From the NCBI RefSeq assembly GCF_003865375.1, contig NZ_RQVS01000002.1, positions 124,001 to 188,000 of the forward strand: a DNA stretch of 64,000 nt, given 5' to 3'. The notes below the pieces were generated by a model. The model was given only the letters and a program-made list of their open reading frames with translations, was not told the origin of the DNA and did no database searches. Shown one piece after another: positions 8,515 to 17,854 of the stretch. A program made the translations under genes and the position numbers. The DNA comes from Gulosibacter macacae. Lineage in GTDB: Bacteria > Actinomycetota > Actinomycetes > Actinomycetales > Microbacteriaceae. Each line of letters starts with the position of its first letter. Positions within the stretch are counted from its first letter, which is position 1.

Positions 8515-9332
8515 TGACTGTCACCAGTGGTCTCGCGCGTAAGCGTAGTGACAAGGCTGCGTCGAGCATCCCCAATTGGGTGCTCGGCGCGGCCGGTGTC
8601 GCCACGCTCCTCGTGCTGCTCGAGATACTGCCGCGCATTGGCGTAGTCGACTCGCGGTTCTTGCCGCCGGTGTCGGAAATGTTCCTGGCACTCGGCACTC
8701 TCGCACAGAACGCAAGTTTCTGGCTTGCGCTGCTGCACACCCTTGTCACCTGGGCCAGTGGTCTCGCGATCACGATCATCCTTGGCGTGATCATCGGCAT
8801 CCTCCTCGGCAACATCAAGTGGCTGCGCGATTTCACTGCCTCGACGATCGAGTTCCTGCGTCCCGTTCCCTCGGTGGCGCTCATCCCCGTGGCCGTACTA
8901 CTGTTCGGCCCGAACATGACGGCCACGCTCTTCCTCGTGATCTACGCGGCGTTCTGGCAGGTGCTCATCCAGGTAATGGCCGGTGTGCAGGATGTCGACC
9001 CGGTCGTGGCCGACACTGCACGCTCGTACCGCTTTAGTCAGGCCACCCGCCTGCGCACGGTGATCTGGCCAACCACCTTGCCCTACGCCATGACCGGCGC
9101 GCGCCTCGCGGCATCGGTCGCGCTCGTGCTCGCCGTCACCGGTGAGTTGCTCGTAAGTGGTGAAGGCATTGGCGGCCTCCTCGCACGCGCCCGTGAATCG
9201 GGTGCCGTGGCAAATATGTATGGCTACATCATCGTGACCGGTGCCCTGGGTCTGCTTGTCAACCAGCTTGCTCGCGGCATTGAGAGCAAGACCCTCTTCT
9301 GGCACCCCTCGATGCGGAAGGAGTCGAACTAA
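8514..9332 (+). CDS. ABC transporter permease (SsuC/TauC type), first of two
   Basis: A 272-residue inner-membrane permease of the NitT/TauT family, with about six helices and the cytoplasmic EAA loop region around DVDPVVADTARSYRFSQATRL. The GTG start shares one base with the preceding stop codon, and its own stop overlaps the next ATG by one base, so the transporter genes are translationally coupled. Two different permeases imply a heterodimeric channel. Confidence 0.85.
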   Translation: MTVTSGLARKRSDKAASSIPNWVLGAAGVATLLVLLEILPRIGVVDSRFLPPVSEMFLALGTLAQNASFWLALLHTLVTWASGLAITIILGVIIGILLGNIKWLRDFTASTIEFLRPVPSVALIPVAVLLFGPNMTATLFLVIYAAFWQVLIQVMAGVQDVDPVVADTARSYRFSQATRLRTVIWPTTLPYAMTGARLAASVALVLAVTGELLVSGEGIGGLLARARESGAVANMYGYIIVTGALGLLVNQLARGIESKTLFWHPSMRKESN

Positions 9333-10222
9333 TGGCTAAGCGTCAGGACACTCCCACTCGCGGCTTCCGCATCCCCGCCTCGGCTTCGGCCTCGACCCCG
9401 GCTTCACACAAGCAACCCGGCAAGGGCTTCGGTGCACTCGTCTACCAGACGCTCGCGCTGGTGGGCCTTCCGGCGCTGCTGCTCTTCGGCTGGTGGCTCA
9501 TTTCGAAGGACTCGACGAACTACCTCAACGTGCCACTCACCACGATTGCCGAGAAGTTTTGGCCGACGTGGTTCGCCGGTGAGACCTTCGGCGAAACTCG
9601 GTTCGTGCGCGATGTAATTCCGTCGCTCTTCCGGGTGCTCGCTGGTTTCGGCCTCGCGCTGGTCATCGGTATCGGCCTCGGCGTCATCATCGGCATGTCG
9701 GCGCGACTGCGCGCCTTCATCGAGCCGGTGCTCGAGTTCTTCCGCGCCATCCCGCCGCCGGTGCTCGTGCCGATCTTCATGCTCTTCATGGGCATCGGCA
9801 ACGAGATGAAGATCGTCGTCATTGCGATCGGCTGTCTCTGGCCGATCCTCCTCAACACCGTTGAGGGCGTGCGCGGTCTCGATTCAGTGCTTGGCGACAC
9901 GACCCGCTCGTATCGTTTCTCGAGCTGGGGGCGTCTGTGGAACTACGTGCTCCCGGGCGCCAGCCCGCAGATCGTCACCGGTGCCCGCCAGTCGCTGTCG
10001 ATCGGCATCATCCTCATGGTGATTAGCGAGATGTTCGCGGCGGCTGATGGCCTCGGCTTCAGCGTCGTTCAGTTCCAGCGCAGCTTCGCGATCGCCGAAA
10101 TGTGGGGCGGCGTGTTCCTGCTCGGCCTCATGGGCCTGCTGCTCGCCTACATCTTCCGGCTCATCACCGACTCAATTCTCAAGTGGTACTACGGGTACCT
10201 CCAAGCTCAGCGTGAAGGGTAA
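9332..10222 (+). CDS. ABC transporter permease (SsuC/TauC type), second of two
   Basis: A 296-residue permease related to its neighbour, with a long polar N-terminal tail rich in Ser/Ala/Pro before the first membrane segment (ALVGLPALLLFGWWL). The EAA-loop region reads GLDSVLGDTTRSYRFSSWGRL. The start overlaps the upstream stop by one base, and the ATPase gene begins 8 bp after its stop. It presumably pairs with the 8514-9332 product. Confidence 0.85.
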   Translation: MAKRQDTPTRGFRIPASASASTPASHKQPGKGFGALVYQTLALVGLPALLLFGWWLISKDSTNYLNVPLTTIAEKFWPTWFAGETFGETRFVRDVIPSLFRVLAGFGLALVIGIGLGVIIGMSARLRAFIEPVLEFFRAIPPPVLVPIFMLFMGIGNEMKIVVIAIGCLWPILLNTVEGVRGLDSVLGDTTRSYRFSSWGRLWNYVLPGASPQIVTGARQSLSIGIILMVISEMFAAADGLGFSVVQFQRSFAIAEMWGGVFLLGLMGLLLAYIFRLITDSILKWYYGYLQAQREG

Positions 10223-10230
10223 CCAACGAC

Positions 10231-11070
10231 ATGTCTGCTGAAGAAACCCCTACGAGCACCGCTCCGGCAATGCTCGAGGTGAAGGGTCTGGGCAAGACCT
10301 ACACCGGTCGCGGTGAGCCCGTTGAGGCCATCCGTGAAATCGACTTCGAAGTGAAAGCTGGCGAGTTCGTCTGCATCGTGGGTCCCTCGGGTGCCGGTAA
10401 GACGACGCTGCTGCGTGCACTCGCGGGCCTGCTTGCCCCGAGCAAGGGCACCGTCACGCTCGACGGTAAGCAGGTCACCGAGCCGCCCGTGGGCCTTGCC
10501 CTCGTGCAACAGGAATACGGCCGCTCGCTGTTTCCCTGGCTCACGGTCGCGCAGAACATCGAACTGCCGCTCAAAGAGAAGCGCGTACCGGCTGCCCGCC
10601 GTCGCGAACTCGTGCAGCAGTCACTGGATGCAGTGAGCCTGTCGGGCGACGGCGCCAAGTACCCGTGGCAGCTTTCGGGCGGTATGCAGCAGCGTGTCGC
10701 GATCGCACGTGCCGTTGCGTACGAGCCGAAGGTGCTCATCATGGATGAGCCGTTCGCGGCGGTCGATGCCCAGACCCGGTTCGAGCTCGAAGACCTCGTG
10801 CGCGAACTGTGGAGCAAGCTCGGCGTCACGGTACTGTTCGTGACCCACGACATCGACGAGTCGGTCTACCTTGCCGAGCGCGTGGTCGTGCTGTCGGGGC
10901 GTCCCACGGTCGTGCTCGAAGACGTCAAGATCGACCTGCCCGTCGTGCGCGACCAGCTCGAAACCCGCGCCACCCCGCGGTTTGCCGAGCTGCGTGCGCA
11001 CGTGTACGAGCTCGTGCAGGCCGCGAAGCGCGGTGCGCGCACCGTCGATGAGGCGAAGCTGAGCCACTAG
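10231..11070 (+). CDS. ABC transporter ATPase (SsuB/TauB type)
   Basis: The 279-residue ATP-hydrolysing subunit of the importer. Walker A GPSGAGKTT, Q-loop LVQQEYG, signature LSGGMQQR, Walker B VLIMDEPFAAVD and the switch histidine in VTHDIDES are all intact. Last gene of the four-gene importer. Its end faces the end of the cre operon across a gap filled with three hairpins (11080-11219). Confidence 0.88.
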   Translation: MSAEETPTSTAPAMLEVKGLGKTYTGRGEPVEAIREIDFEVKAGEFVCIVGPSGAGKTTLLRALAGLLAPSKGTVTLDGKQVTEPPVGLALVQQEYGRSLFPWLTVAQNIELPLKEKRVPAARRRELVQQSLDAVSLSGDGAKYPWQLSGGMQQRVAIARAVAYEPKVLIMDEPFAAVDAQTRFELEDLVRELWSKLGVTVLFVTHDIDESVYLAERVVVLSGRPTVVLEDVKIDLPVVRDQLETRATPRFAELRAHVYELVQAAKRGARTVDEAKLSH

Positions 11071-11079
11071 GCGACGGCG

Positions 11080-11102
11080 CAGGCGTCGCATCGCGACGCC
11101 TG
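11080..11102. terminator. hairpin after the ABC importer
   Basis: CAGGCGTCGC and its exact complement form a 10-bp stem with a 3-base loop, ten bases after the ATPase stop codon. No T tract follows, which is common for actinobacterial terminators. Confidence 0.45.
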
Positions 11103-11109
11103 GCACTCA

Positions 11110-11177
11110 CTAATCCGCCCGCTCCCGACTATTCCGCGCGCTGCAGCGCGCGGAATAGTCGGGAGCGGGCGGATTAG
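11110..11177. repeat. palindromic repeat family A, copy 1 (68 bp, perfect)
   Basis: A perfect palindrome with two 34-bp arms meeting at CTGCAG and no loop; it begins CTAATCCGCCCGCTCCCGAC. Two diverged copies of identical length occur at 37961-38028 and 54841-54908. It lies in the convergent gap between the importer ATPase and creC. Confidence 0.85.
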
Positions 11178-11188
11178 CGTTCACGATG

Positions 11189-11219
11189 TTGGCCGCCACG
11201 CATCATGCGTGGCGGCCAA
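11189..11219. terminator. hairpin between convergent importer and cre operons
   Basis: TTGGCCGCCACGCA and its exact complement make a 14-bp stem with a TCA loop, 27 bp after the creC stop codon on the minus strand. It probably ends the cre operon transcript and could act in both directions. Confidence 0.5.
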
Positions 11220-11245
11220 TACGCGTCGTGGCCTAGGGCAGCGAT

Positions 11246-12760
11246 CTAAAGCCGGTGAATTGATTTCGGGCTGAGGTAGGCGGCAAGCCCCTCCAGGCCG
11301 TACTCAACTCCGAGACCAGAATCGTGCCGACCACCGAAGGGTGCCGAGTGGTTCGAGGCGAAGAAGTTCACGCCTACCGAGCCCGAGTCGACGCGCTCTG
11401 CCACGGCCTGCGCTGCATCCTCATCAGCGCCGAACACTATTCCGCCGAGACCAAACTCGGTGTTGTTAGCGAGCGCAACCGCCTCATCGACATCGCGGTA
11501 GCGCAGCACCGTGAGCACTGGTCCAAAGATCTCTTCGCGAGCGATACGCATCTCGGGGGTGACGTCGGCGAAGACCGTCGGTTCGATGAAGAATCCGTCG
11601 GCAAGGTGGCCGCCGAGCTGGGCGGGTCGGCCACCCGTCGTCGCTCGCGCGCCCTCCGCCAAGCCGGCTTCGAGGTAGCTCAATACCGTGTCGTACTGGG
11701 CCCGGTTGGCGACAGGTCCGAAGACCGTGTTCGGGTCGAACGGGTCGCCGAGCGGTGCCTGCCCAATAGTTTCGGTGACGAGATCGACGATTTCGTCATA
11801 GCGCGACTCTGGCGCAAGGATGCGGGTCGAGATGTAGCAGGTTTGGCCGGTGTTGCGCAGGCAAGAACGGATGAGGCGCTGCTGAAGCGTCGCCGCATCC
11901 GCGTCTGGGAGCACGATCGCACTTGACTTGCCGCCAAGTTCAAGCGTGACCGGTCGCAGAAGCTCCCCAGCCGCAGCCGCGATCTTGCGACCGACAGGTG
12001 TTGAGCCGGTGAACGCCACCTTGTCGATGCCAGGGTGACGAACGAGTGCATCACCCATGCGGCCTGAACCGGTGATGAGGTTGATCACTTCGGCCGGCAC
12101 ACCAGCGGCCACGGCCGCCTCAACAATGAAGCGAATCGACAGCGGCGTCGGTGAGGCCGGCTTGATCACCACGGTGCACCCGGCGAGGAGTGCCGGCGCG
12201 AGCTTGATCACGACCAGATTGATCGGGAAGTTCCACGGGGCAATCAGGGCGCAGACGCCGACCGGGTCCTGCCGAACAATGGAGCGTGAGCGGCCCGTTG
12301 GCCCGCCGTTCGGGAACGGCCGCACATCATCGCGTTCAAGGTGCGGCGCAAGCGAAGCGAAGTAGCGGAAGATGCCCGCTGCATTCGCCGCCGCACCACT
12401 TGACTCCGCCACCGGCGAGCCGTTTTCGCGAGTGTTGGTGAGCGAAAGCTCATCGGCGCGGCGTTCAATTTCGTCAGCAATACGCAAGAGCACCTGCGCA
12501 CGCTCGGAAGGCGCGAGGCCTGACCACTTGCCGTCGTCAAATGCGCGTCGCGCCGCGCCCACCGCGGCGTCAACATCGCTCGCATCGCCGCTCGGCACCG
12601 ATCCCCAGACCTCGCCAGTTGCTGGGTCAGTCACCTGGTTGCGTTCGTTGCTGTGGGCGGTGCGCCACTGACCATCAATGAAGTGGTTCGCGACGTGCTG
12701 ATAGGGGAGGTCTGCGGCGCGGGCGCGCAGCTCAGGAACAATCGAGACGGTCGAATTCAC
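11246..12760 (-). CDS. creC: 4-hydroxybenzaldehyde-type aldehyde dehydrogenase (CreC-like)
   Basis: A 504-residue NAD(P)-dependent aldehyde dehydrogenase. The catalytic Cys is in NTGQTCYIST, the general-base Glu in LELGGKSS, and the cofactor region shows APWNFPINL and FTGSTPVG. As the last gene of the cre-like operon it should oxidise 4-hydroxybenzaldehyde to 4-hydroxybenzoate, the substrate of PobA encoded 10 kb away. It overlaps creD by 4 bp. Substrate and symbol rest on the gene order matching the C. glutamicum cluster, not on sequence specificity alone. Confidence 0.8.
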   Translation of the reverse strand: MNSTVSIVPELRARAADLPYQHVANHFIDGQWRTAHSNERNQVTDPATGEVWGSVPSGDASDVDAAVGAARRAFDDGKWSGLAPSERAQVLLRIADEIERRADELSLTNTRENGSPVAESSGAAANAAGIFRYFASLAPHLERDDVRPFPNGGPTGRSRSIVRQDPVGVCALIAPWNFPINLVVIKLAPALLAGCTVVIKPASPTPLSIRFIVEAAVAAGVPAEVINLITGSGRMGDALVRHPGIDKVAFTGSTPVGRKIAAAAGELLRPVTLELGGKSSAIVLPDADAATLQQRLIRSCLRNTGQTCYISTRILAPESRYDEIVDLVTETIGQAPLGDPFDPNTVFGPVANRAQYDTVLSYLEAGLAEGARATTGGRPAQLGGHLADGFFIEPTVFADVTPEMRIAREEIFGPVLTVLRYRDVDEAVALANNTEFGLGGIVFGADEDAAQAVAERVDSGSVGVNFFASNHSAPFGGRHDSGLGVEYGLEGLAAYLSPKSIHRL

Positions 12761-13485
12761 TGTGCGTCCTCTCGAATTGGTTCAGGACGAAGCACCTCAG
12801 TGCGGAGCAGTTCCGCCGATCGCTCAAGATCGGCAATGGCCATTTCGTAGCCGGCCTGCGAGATGAGCTCGGGCACAATCTCGCTGCGCAGCCGGTCGAC
12901 ATAGCTCGTGGGGTCGGTACCGAACCACGACGAGGCGAGCGCAATTCCTACCTGGTCGAAGCGCCAGAGCCGATCGGCGTCGCGCATAAGCGCATCCTCG
13001 AGCGAATAGGCGGTGGGCCGGGTGTCGTGACCGTCAATAATCGCGGTGACGCGCTCGATAAAATCGTTGCTGTAGCCGAGGGGTGGCAGCACTTCGCGAG
13101 CAATCTCGCAGCCCTGGTGTTCGTGCTCGTAGCGAATGCGAGCCTTGCGCCAATCGCCCGCGAATCCCTCCGAGATGATGCGCGACTCGTCGACGCGGCC
13201 CCAGCCGGTGTCGTGCAGGAGGGTCGCGACGAGCACGACCTCAGCATCTGCCTCGGGATGCGCCACGCACAGGCGCTCCGCGTAAGCGAGCGAGATTGGC
13301 AGGTGAATATCGTTGCTGCGCGCCCGAGTCTCGGGCAACACCGCACGCCAGATCGGGTCAAACATCGCGCGGTCCGCGGGTGTCATGGAGATTGGTCGGG
13401 TATCAATTGGACCCGACGCAGGGATGCGCGCCGCGCGGTAGCTGTCGGCGAATGTGCCAGTCGTAGCAGGATCGGTGAAGGTCAT
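12757..13485 (-). CDS. creD: HD-domain phosphohydrolase (CreD-like)
   Basis: A 242-residue HD-superfamily protein. Metal ligands are visible in order: a His in HLPISLAYAERL, the paired HD in LLHDTGWG, further histidines in YEHEHQGCE and IDGHDT, and the last Asp in MRDADRLWRFD. In the known cre pathway this enzyme removes the phosphate from the oxidised alkylphenyl phosphate, releasing the free phenol. It overlaps creC and creE by 4 bp on either side. Confidence 0.8.
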   Translation of the reverse strand: MTFTDPATTGTFADSYRAARIPASGPIDTRPISMTPADRAMFDPIWRAVLPETRARSNDIHLPISLAYAERLCVAHPEADAEVVLVATLLHDTGWGRVDESRIISEGFAGDWRKARIRYEHEHQGCEIAREVLPPLGYSNDFIERVTAIIDGHDTRPTAYSLEDALMRDADRLWRFDQVGIALASSWFGTDPTSYVDRLRSEIVPELISQAGYEMAIADLERSAELLRTEVLRPEPIREDAQ

Positions 13486-14744
13486 GCCTCTGCCTTTCGA
13501 AGGAGGCTCTTGAGGGGGACGTCGATGTCGCCTGCCTCGTCAGCCGGAATCTGTTCTCCGCGGGTGAGTGCCCCGCGGACGGCCATGAAGTCGACCGGTG
13601 AGTTGATGCAATCGGCGGCGATGATGCGGCCGTCGCGGTAGTAGAGCGCGGTGAACTTGTCGCGAGTGGGGTCTTGGCGAATGACCGTCTGGTCATAGCC
13701 GAGGTTGAGACCCGCGATCTGCAATTTGAGATCGGCCTGGTTCGACCAGAACCAGGGGATACCGACATATTCCTCATGGCGACCGACAAGCGAGTAGGCC
13801 GCGACCTTGGCGTGCTCGATGGCGTTGTTCACGCTCTCGAGGCGGATGCGTTCATCCGCTGGCGCGCCAGGCACAGGGTTTGGGATATTCGCTACATCGC
13901 CAACCGCGATCGTGGTGCCGTCGGAGGCAATCGCGTACTCGTCCACCACGATTCCGTTATTGATCTCAAGACCAAGCGCTTCGGCAAGTTCGGTGTTCGG
14001 AATGACGCCAATTCCTACGAGCACAATTTGCGCGGGGATGCGCTTACCGTCTTCGAGCTCGACTTCGGCAACCCTGCCAGTCTCTGCATCCGCGTGAAAA
14101 CCTGCAAGCCGCACGTTGAGGCGAATGTCGAGACCGCGCTGGCGATGGGCTTCGAGGAAATAGTCGGCGGTCTCCGGCCCAACGGCACGGCCAACGAGCC
14201 GCGGCCCATGTTCGAGTAGGGTGACGCGCTTCCCCATACCGTGCAGGCTGGAAGCAGCCTCGAGGCCAATGAACCCGCCGCCAATCACCACTACATCGCT
14301 CGCGTCATCAACGACCGACTTGAGCTCGAGCGCGTCATCGGCGTTCCGCAACGTGAGCACACCGGGGAGTTCGGCACCGGGCAAATCGAGCTTCCGGGCC
14401 CGCGCGCCCACAGCGAGTGCGAGACGGGTGAACGGGAATTGCGCACCTGAGCGGGCGTGTGCCACTCCCGAACCGTCATCGGCTCGGGTGATCGACTCGA
14501 TGCGCTCATCCTTGATGAGTCGGATGCCCTCGTTCTCCCAGAACTCGTTTGAGCGGAAGATGAGCTTTTCTTTGTCGATCGTGCCCTGCAAGAACTCTTT
14601 TGAGAGCGCGGGGCGCTGATACGGTCGGTGATTTTCATCGCCGAGAAGGGTGATCTCACCCTCGTACCCCACGCCGCGTAGCGACACGGCGAGCTGCACG
14701 CCTGCCTGGCTAGCGCCAATAATGAGCATGTGGTCGGTAGTCAT
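13482..14744 (-). CDS. creE: NAD(P)H:ferredoxin reductase of the P450 system (CreE-like)
   Basis: A 420-residue FAD-dependent pyridine nucleotide reductase of the putidaredoxin/rhodocoxin reductase class. The FAD site is IIGASQAGVQLA near the N-terminus, a second Rossmann motif VVIGGGFIGLEAA lies near residue 155, and the FAD-binding AVGDVAN region near residue 280. It should reduce the neighbouring [2Fe-2S] ferredoxin, which in turn feeds the P450. The start lies 1 bp from the ferredoxin stop, and the end overlaps creD by 4 bp. Confidence 0.84.
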   Translation of the reverse strand: MTTDHMLIIGASQAGVQLAVSLRGVGYEGEITLLGDENHRPYQRPALSKEFLQGTIDKEKLIFRSNEFWENEGIRLIKDERIESITRADDGSGVAHARSGAQFPFTRLALAVGARARKLDLPGAELPGVLTLRNADDALELKSVVDDASDVVVIGGGFIGLEAASSLHGMGKRVTLLEHGPRLVGRAVGPETADYFLEAHRQRGLDIRLNVRLAGFHADAETGRVAEVELEDGKRIPAQIVLVGIGVIPNTELAEALGLEINNGIVVDEYAIASDGTTIAVGDVANIPNPVPGAPADERIRLESVNNAIEHAKVAAYSLVGRHEEYVGIPWFWSNQADLKLQIAGLNLGYDQTVIRQDPTRDKFTALYYRDGRIIAADCINSPVDFMAVRGALTRGEQIPADEAGDIDVPLKSLLRKAEA

Positions 14745-14745
14745 C

Positions 14746-15066
14746 TCAGACCTGCGTTTCCGGGGTCGTCACGTGAAGCTTGACGCCATCGCAAAGCTTG
14801 ATCTGGCACGACAGACGTGAGTTGTCTGCGCGGTCAACGGCCGTGCCCCAGAGCATCTCGTCTTCCATGCCCTCCATCGGGGGCAACGAGTCGAGCTCGT
14901 CTTCGCGCACAAACACGTGGCAGGTCGCGCAGGAGAGCGATCCGCCGCATTCGCCGACGATGCCGGGAACACCGTTACGTACCGCGGTTTCCATGACCGA
15001 GTCGCCGGCGACACCCTCGATCTCGCGGGTGGTGCCTTCGTGGTCGGTGAATTGGATGAGGGGCAT
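14746..15066 (-). CDS. creF: [2Fe-2S] ferredoxin of the P450 system (CreF-like)
   Basis: A 106-residue adrenodoxin/putidaredoxin-type ferredoxin. Cluster ligands are the three cysteines of GECGGSLSCATCHVF and the fourth in SRLSCQIKL. The frame is open much further upstream, but the ATG at 15066 is right: GAAGGA lies six bases before it and the protein then has the usual family length. It carries electrons between the reductase (CreE) and the P450 (CreJ). Confidence 0.87.
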   Translation of the reverse strand: MPLIQFTDHEGTTREIEGVAGDSVMETAVRNGVPGIVGECGGSLSCATCHVFVREDELDSLPPMEGMEDEMLWGTAVDRADNSRLSCQIKLCDGVKLHVTTPETQV

Positions 15067-15115
15067 GAGCTGTCCTTCGAAGTCAGGTTGGGCCGAGATT
15101 TGGTCGAGTGGCCCG

Positions 15116-15895
15116 TTAGATAAATTGCCGACCGCCGTCGACGACGAGAGTCTGGCCAGTGATGAAGCCGCTGGCAGAGTCAGTAAGGAAGAGCACGGCA
15201 CCGACAATGTCGTCGGGCTGGCTGGCACGCTTCAGCGAGCCGCGGTCGACGCCGTAGCTGGCAGCGTCGGCCATGAGCCCGTAGCTCGCTTCGGTGAGTG
15301 TGAATCCGGGAGCCACCGCATTTACGGTGACGCCTCGTTCGCCGAGTTCCTTGGCGAGCACTCGCGTGAGCGCGATTACACCGCCCTTGGAGGCGACGTA
15401 GTGAGCCCAGTTGGCCGACCCCGAAAACACGGTGGCGCTCGAGAGATTGACGATGCTGGAGCCCTCACCGAGGTAGGGGCTCACTGCACGGCTCATAAGC
15501 CAGGGTCCCTTGAGGTTGACGCCCATGACGAGGTCCCACTCTTCAGGGTCGAGTTCTTCGAATGGCGCGCGGGTGACGGTGGCGTAGATGGCCGCGTTGT
15601 TCACCAGGATGCGTATGCTTCCGCCTCCGAAATCGGCCGCCTTGGCTGCGGCCTGCGCAGTGCTGTCGGCATCGGTGACATCGACGAACACACTCGTGGC
15701 AGTGCCGCCAGCTTCGCTGATGAGCTTCGCGGTCTCGGCCGCGCCATCGACATTGCGGTCGGCGCAGACCACGCGTTCACCGCGCTCAGCGAAGGCGAGA
15801 GCGAAGGCTCGGCCGAGGCCGCCGGCGGCACCCGTGATGAGGGTGGCGCCGGCGACTGCGGCCGCGTCGGTCGAAGCCGTGGTCGGGTTAGACAT
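15116..15895 (-). CDS. creG: SDR alcohol dehydrogenase (CreG-like)
   Basis: A 259-residue short-chain dehydrogenase with TGAAGGLG cofactor motif, NNAA, and the catalytic YVASK. In the cre scheme it oxidises 4-hydroxybenzyl alcohol to 4-hydroxybenzaldehyde. Its start overlaps the end of creH by 8 bp, while 49 bp separate it from creF, inside the same operon. Confidence 0.78.
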   Translation of the reverse strand: MSNPTTASTDAAAVAGATLITGAAGGLGRAFALAFAERGERVVCADRNVDGAAETAKLISEAGGTATSVFVDVTDADSTAQAAAKAADFGGGSIRILVNNAAIYATVTRAPFEELDPEEWDLVMGVNLKGPWLMSRAVSPYLGEGSSIVNLSSATVFSGSANWAHYVASKGGVIALTRVLAKELGERGVTVNAVAPGFTLTEASYGLMADAASYGVDRGSLKRASQPDDIVGAVLFLTDSASGFITGQTLVVDGGRQFI

Positions 15896-17774
15896 GGGCG
15901 TGGCCGTGCTCGTGGTTGTGGCTATGTGCGCTCGGCCCGGCTACGGCCGGCTCGTCGAGAATCTCAACGGTGCCCTTGGTGCCGTCGACCCGCAGCAGTT
16001 GGCCATTGCGAATCGTGGTTGACGCCGAGCCGGTACCGGTAACGGCCGGCAGGCCGTACTCGCGGCAGACGATGGCAGCGTGGCTCATCATGCCGCCGAT
16101 GTCGGTGACGGTGGCGGCGATGCGACCGAAGATCGGGCCCCACGACGGCGCGGTGACCGGCGCGACGAGAATCTCGCCATCCTGCACCTCGCTGAGCTGA
16201 CTCGCATCCATGATGACTCGGGCCTTGCCCTCGACAACACCGGGCGAGGCGGCCATGCCGCGCAGTCCGGTAGCGGCATTCGGGTCGTCACCGGCGGCGA
16301 GCCACTGCTCGACCTGTTCGGTGGTGATGCCCCAGAGCATTCGGGTAAACGGCTCGGTAATCGACGCCGGCGGCGTGTTCAGCGCAGGTGCCGGGCGGGC
16401 AGTCTTGAGCGCTTCGACGATGCCCTTGCGTCGCTCGATCTCTTCGGGCCAGTACACCGGGCCGATCGGGCCGCCGGGTGCGCCAACGCCCCAGGCGGTG
16501 ACGAGGTCGAAGAGGGCGTCGCGCACCTCGTTGCGGCCGAGGTAGAGCAAGTCATTCGGTTCGGCCCAGAAGCCCTCGGCGTGGAACAAGCGCGAAAGCT
16601 CGCGTACCTTGCGCCAGAACACACCCATGGTCCAGTGCTCGATGTAGAAGTTGTGGTTCTCAACGTAGGGGTAGCACTGCGCTGCGAGGCCGCGTTTCTG
16701 GTCGAAGGCGATGAGGTCGTCGCCTTCCAACAGCTCGCGGTATTCGTCGATGATGCGGTCGCGCTCTTCGATAAGCGCGGCCACCGGGCGCATGATTTCC
16801 TGTCCGAGGTCAACGCGGCGAATGTAGTCGGCGATGAACCCGAGCGGAATCTCCTGGTTTTCGTTCCAATACTGGTCGTGGCCGTAGAAGCCGTTGCCGG
16901 TGGTGAAGTTGAACCACGGTTCCTTTGCCTGCTCGTAACGCTCGAGCCAAGCGGTGCCGTGCGGGGTCGCGGCAATGCGGGCAAGGGTGCCTTCAACGTC
17001 ATCCGTGTTCTCGAACGCTGCCTGCAGGCCGAGTTGGCTGGCGAGCACGGCGAGCTGCTTCAGCTCATCGTCGGGGCGGAAGAGTTCCATGTCGACGCCC
17101 TGCACCATCGAGGCAATCGACTGGTCGGGAATAGAGGGGAAGACCTCCTTACAGAAGTTGAAGAAGTCGAGGTAGGCGATGTAGCCGAGGTTGAGGAACT
17201 CGAAGTGGTACTGCCAGTTCTGGTAGGCGAGCTGGATGAGGCGGTCGTAGTTTTCGAGCAGCTGCTCCGAACCATCCTTGGCGACACCGTCGCGAATATC
17301 GGCGAGCGGCACCATGGCCGGTGGCTTGCGGAAAGTAAGCGTTTCCATCTCGGCGATCGTGCCGCGTACCTTCGAGTGCCACTGGTCGAGCAGGCGCGGC
17401 CAGTTTTCGAAGTAGTAGCCCACGCGCTCCTGGAAGTGCGGCACCCTGTCGGCAATCTGCTCTTCGGGCACCGGCACCGGGCTCATGTAGAGGTAGCCGA
17501 GGTGGATGCGGAACTCGATGCCGTTCGCGTTCGGAATGATCAGGTGCCGGGCGTTGTACTGGCCGAGGCACTTGACCGCGAACTCACCACCGATGGTTTC
17601 AAACGGCTTGAAGACGGTGGGCCAGTGCTGCGAGTCGCAGAACCAGAACTTCGCATCCTCTTCTTCGCGCAGGGCGTCTTGGAAGACGAGGTAGTAGGGG
17701 TAGATCTTCTCCCAGCCTTCGGCTCCGGCTGGTACCGGGAGCTCGGACGGCTTCGGGAACGACTTCATTGACAT
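15888..17774 (-). CDS. creH: PEP-utilising-type phosphotransfer subunit of alkylphenol kinase (CreH-like)
   Basis: A 628-residue protein whose C-terminal ~120 residues are the swivelling phosphohistidine domain of PEP synthases: ATVTDIGGMMSHAAIVCRE, with the His that carries the phosphate, followed by YGLPAVTGTG. The long N-terminal part has no ATP-grasp domain; that function is supplied by creI next door. CreH with CreI is described in C. glutamicum as the enzyme that phosphorylates the phenolic OH of p-cresol. The start at 17774 is preceded by GAAAGGA; the frame runs 114 codons further without homology. The last residues form a His-rich tail (HSHNHEHGHAHV) that may bind metal. Confidence 0.8.
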   Translation of the reverse strand: MSMKSFPKPSELPVPAGAEGWEKIYPYYLVFQDALREEEDAKFWFCDSQHWPTVFKPFETIGGEFAVKCLGQYNARHLIIPNANGIEFRIHLGYLYMSPVPVPEEQIADRVPHFQERVGYYFENWPRLLDQWHSKVRGTIAEMETLTFRKPPAMVPLADIRDGVAKDGSEQLLENYDRLIQLAYQNWQYHFEFLNLGYIAYLDFFNFCKEVFPSIPDQSIASMVQGVDMELFRPDDELKQLAVLASQLGLQAAFENTDDVEGTLARIAATPHGTAWLERYEQAKEPWFNFTTGNGFYGHDQYWNENQEIPLGFIADYIRRVDLGQEIMRPVAALIEERDRIIDEYRELLEGDDLIAFDQKRGLAAQCYPYVENHNFYIEHWTMGVFWRKVRELSRLFHAEGFWAEPNDLLYLGRNEVRDALFDLVTAWGVGAPGGPIGPVYWPEEIERRKGIVEALKTARPAPALNTPPASITEPFTRMLWGITTEQVEQWLAAGDDPNAATGLRGMAASPGVVEGKARVIMDASQLSEVQDGEILVAPVTAPSWGPIFGRIAATVTDIGGMMSHAAIVCREYGLPAVTGTGSASTTIRNGQLLRVDGTKGTVEILDEPAVAGPSAHSHNHEHGHAHV

Positions 17775-17854
17775 GAGGGTCCTTTCGAGGGCACGACGGT
17801 GTGCCCCGATGGCTAAGGAATGTGGTGATCGTTGGGATGCAGGTGATGCTGCGG

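Noticed and set aside
16080-17771. 563-codon open frame opposite creH
   Set aside because: Antisense shadow of creH; no protein family pattern, no ribosome binding site.
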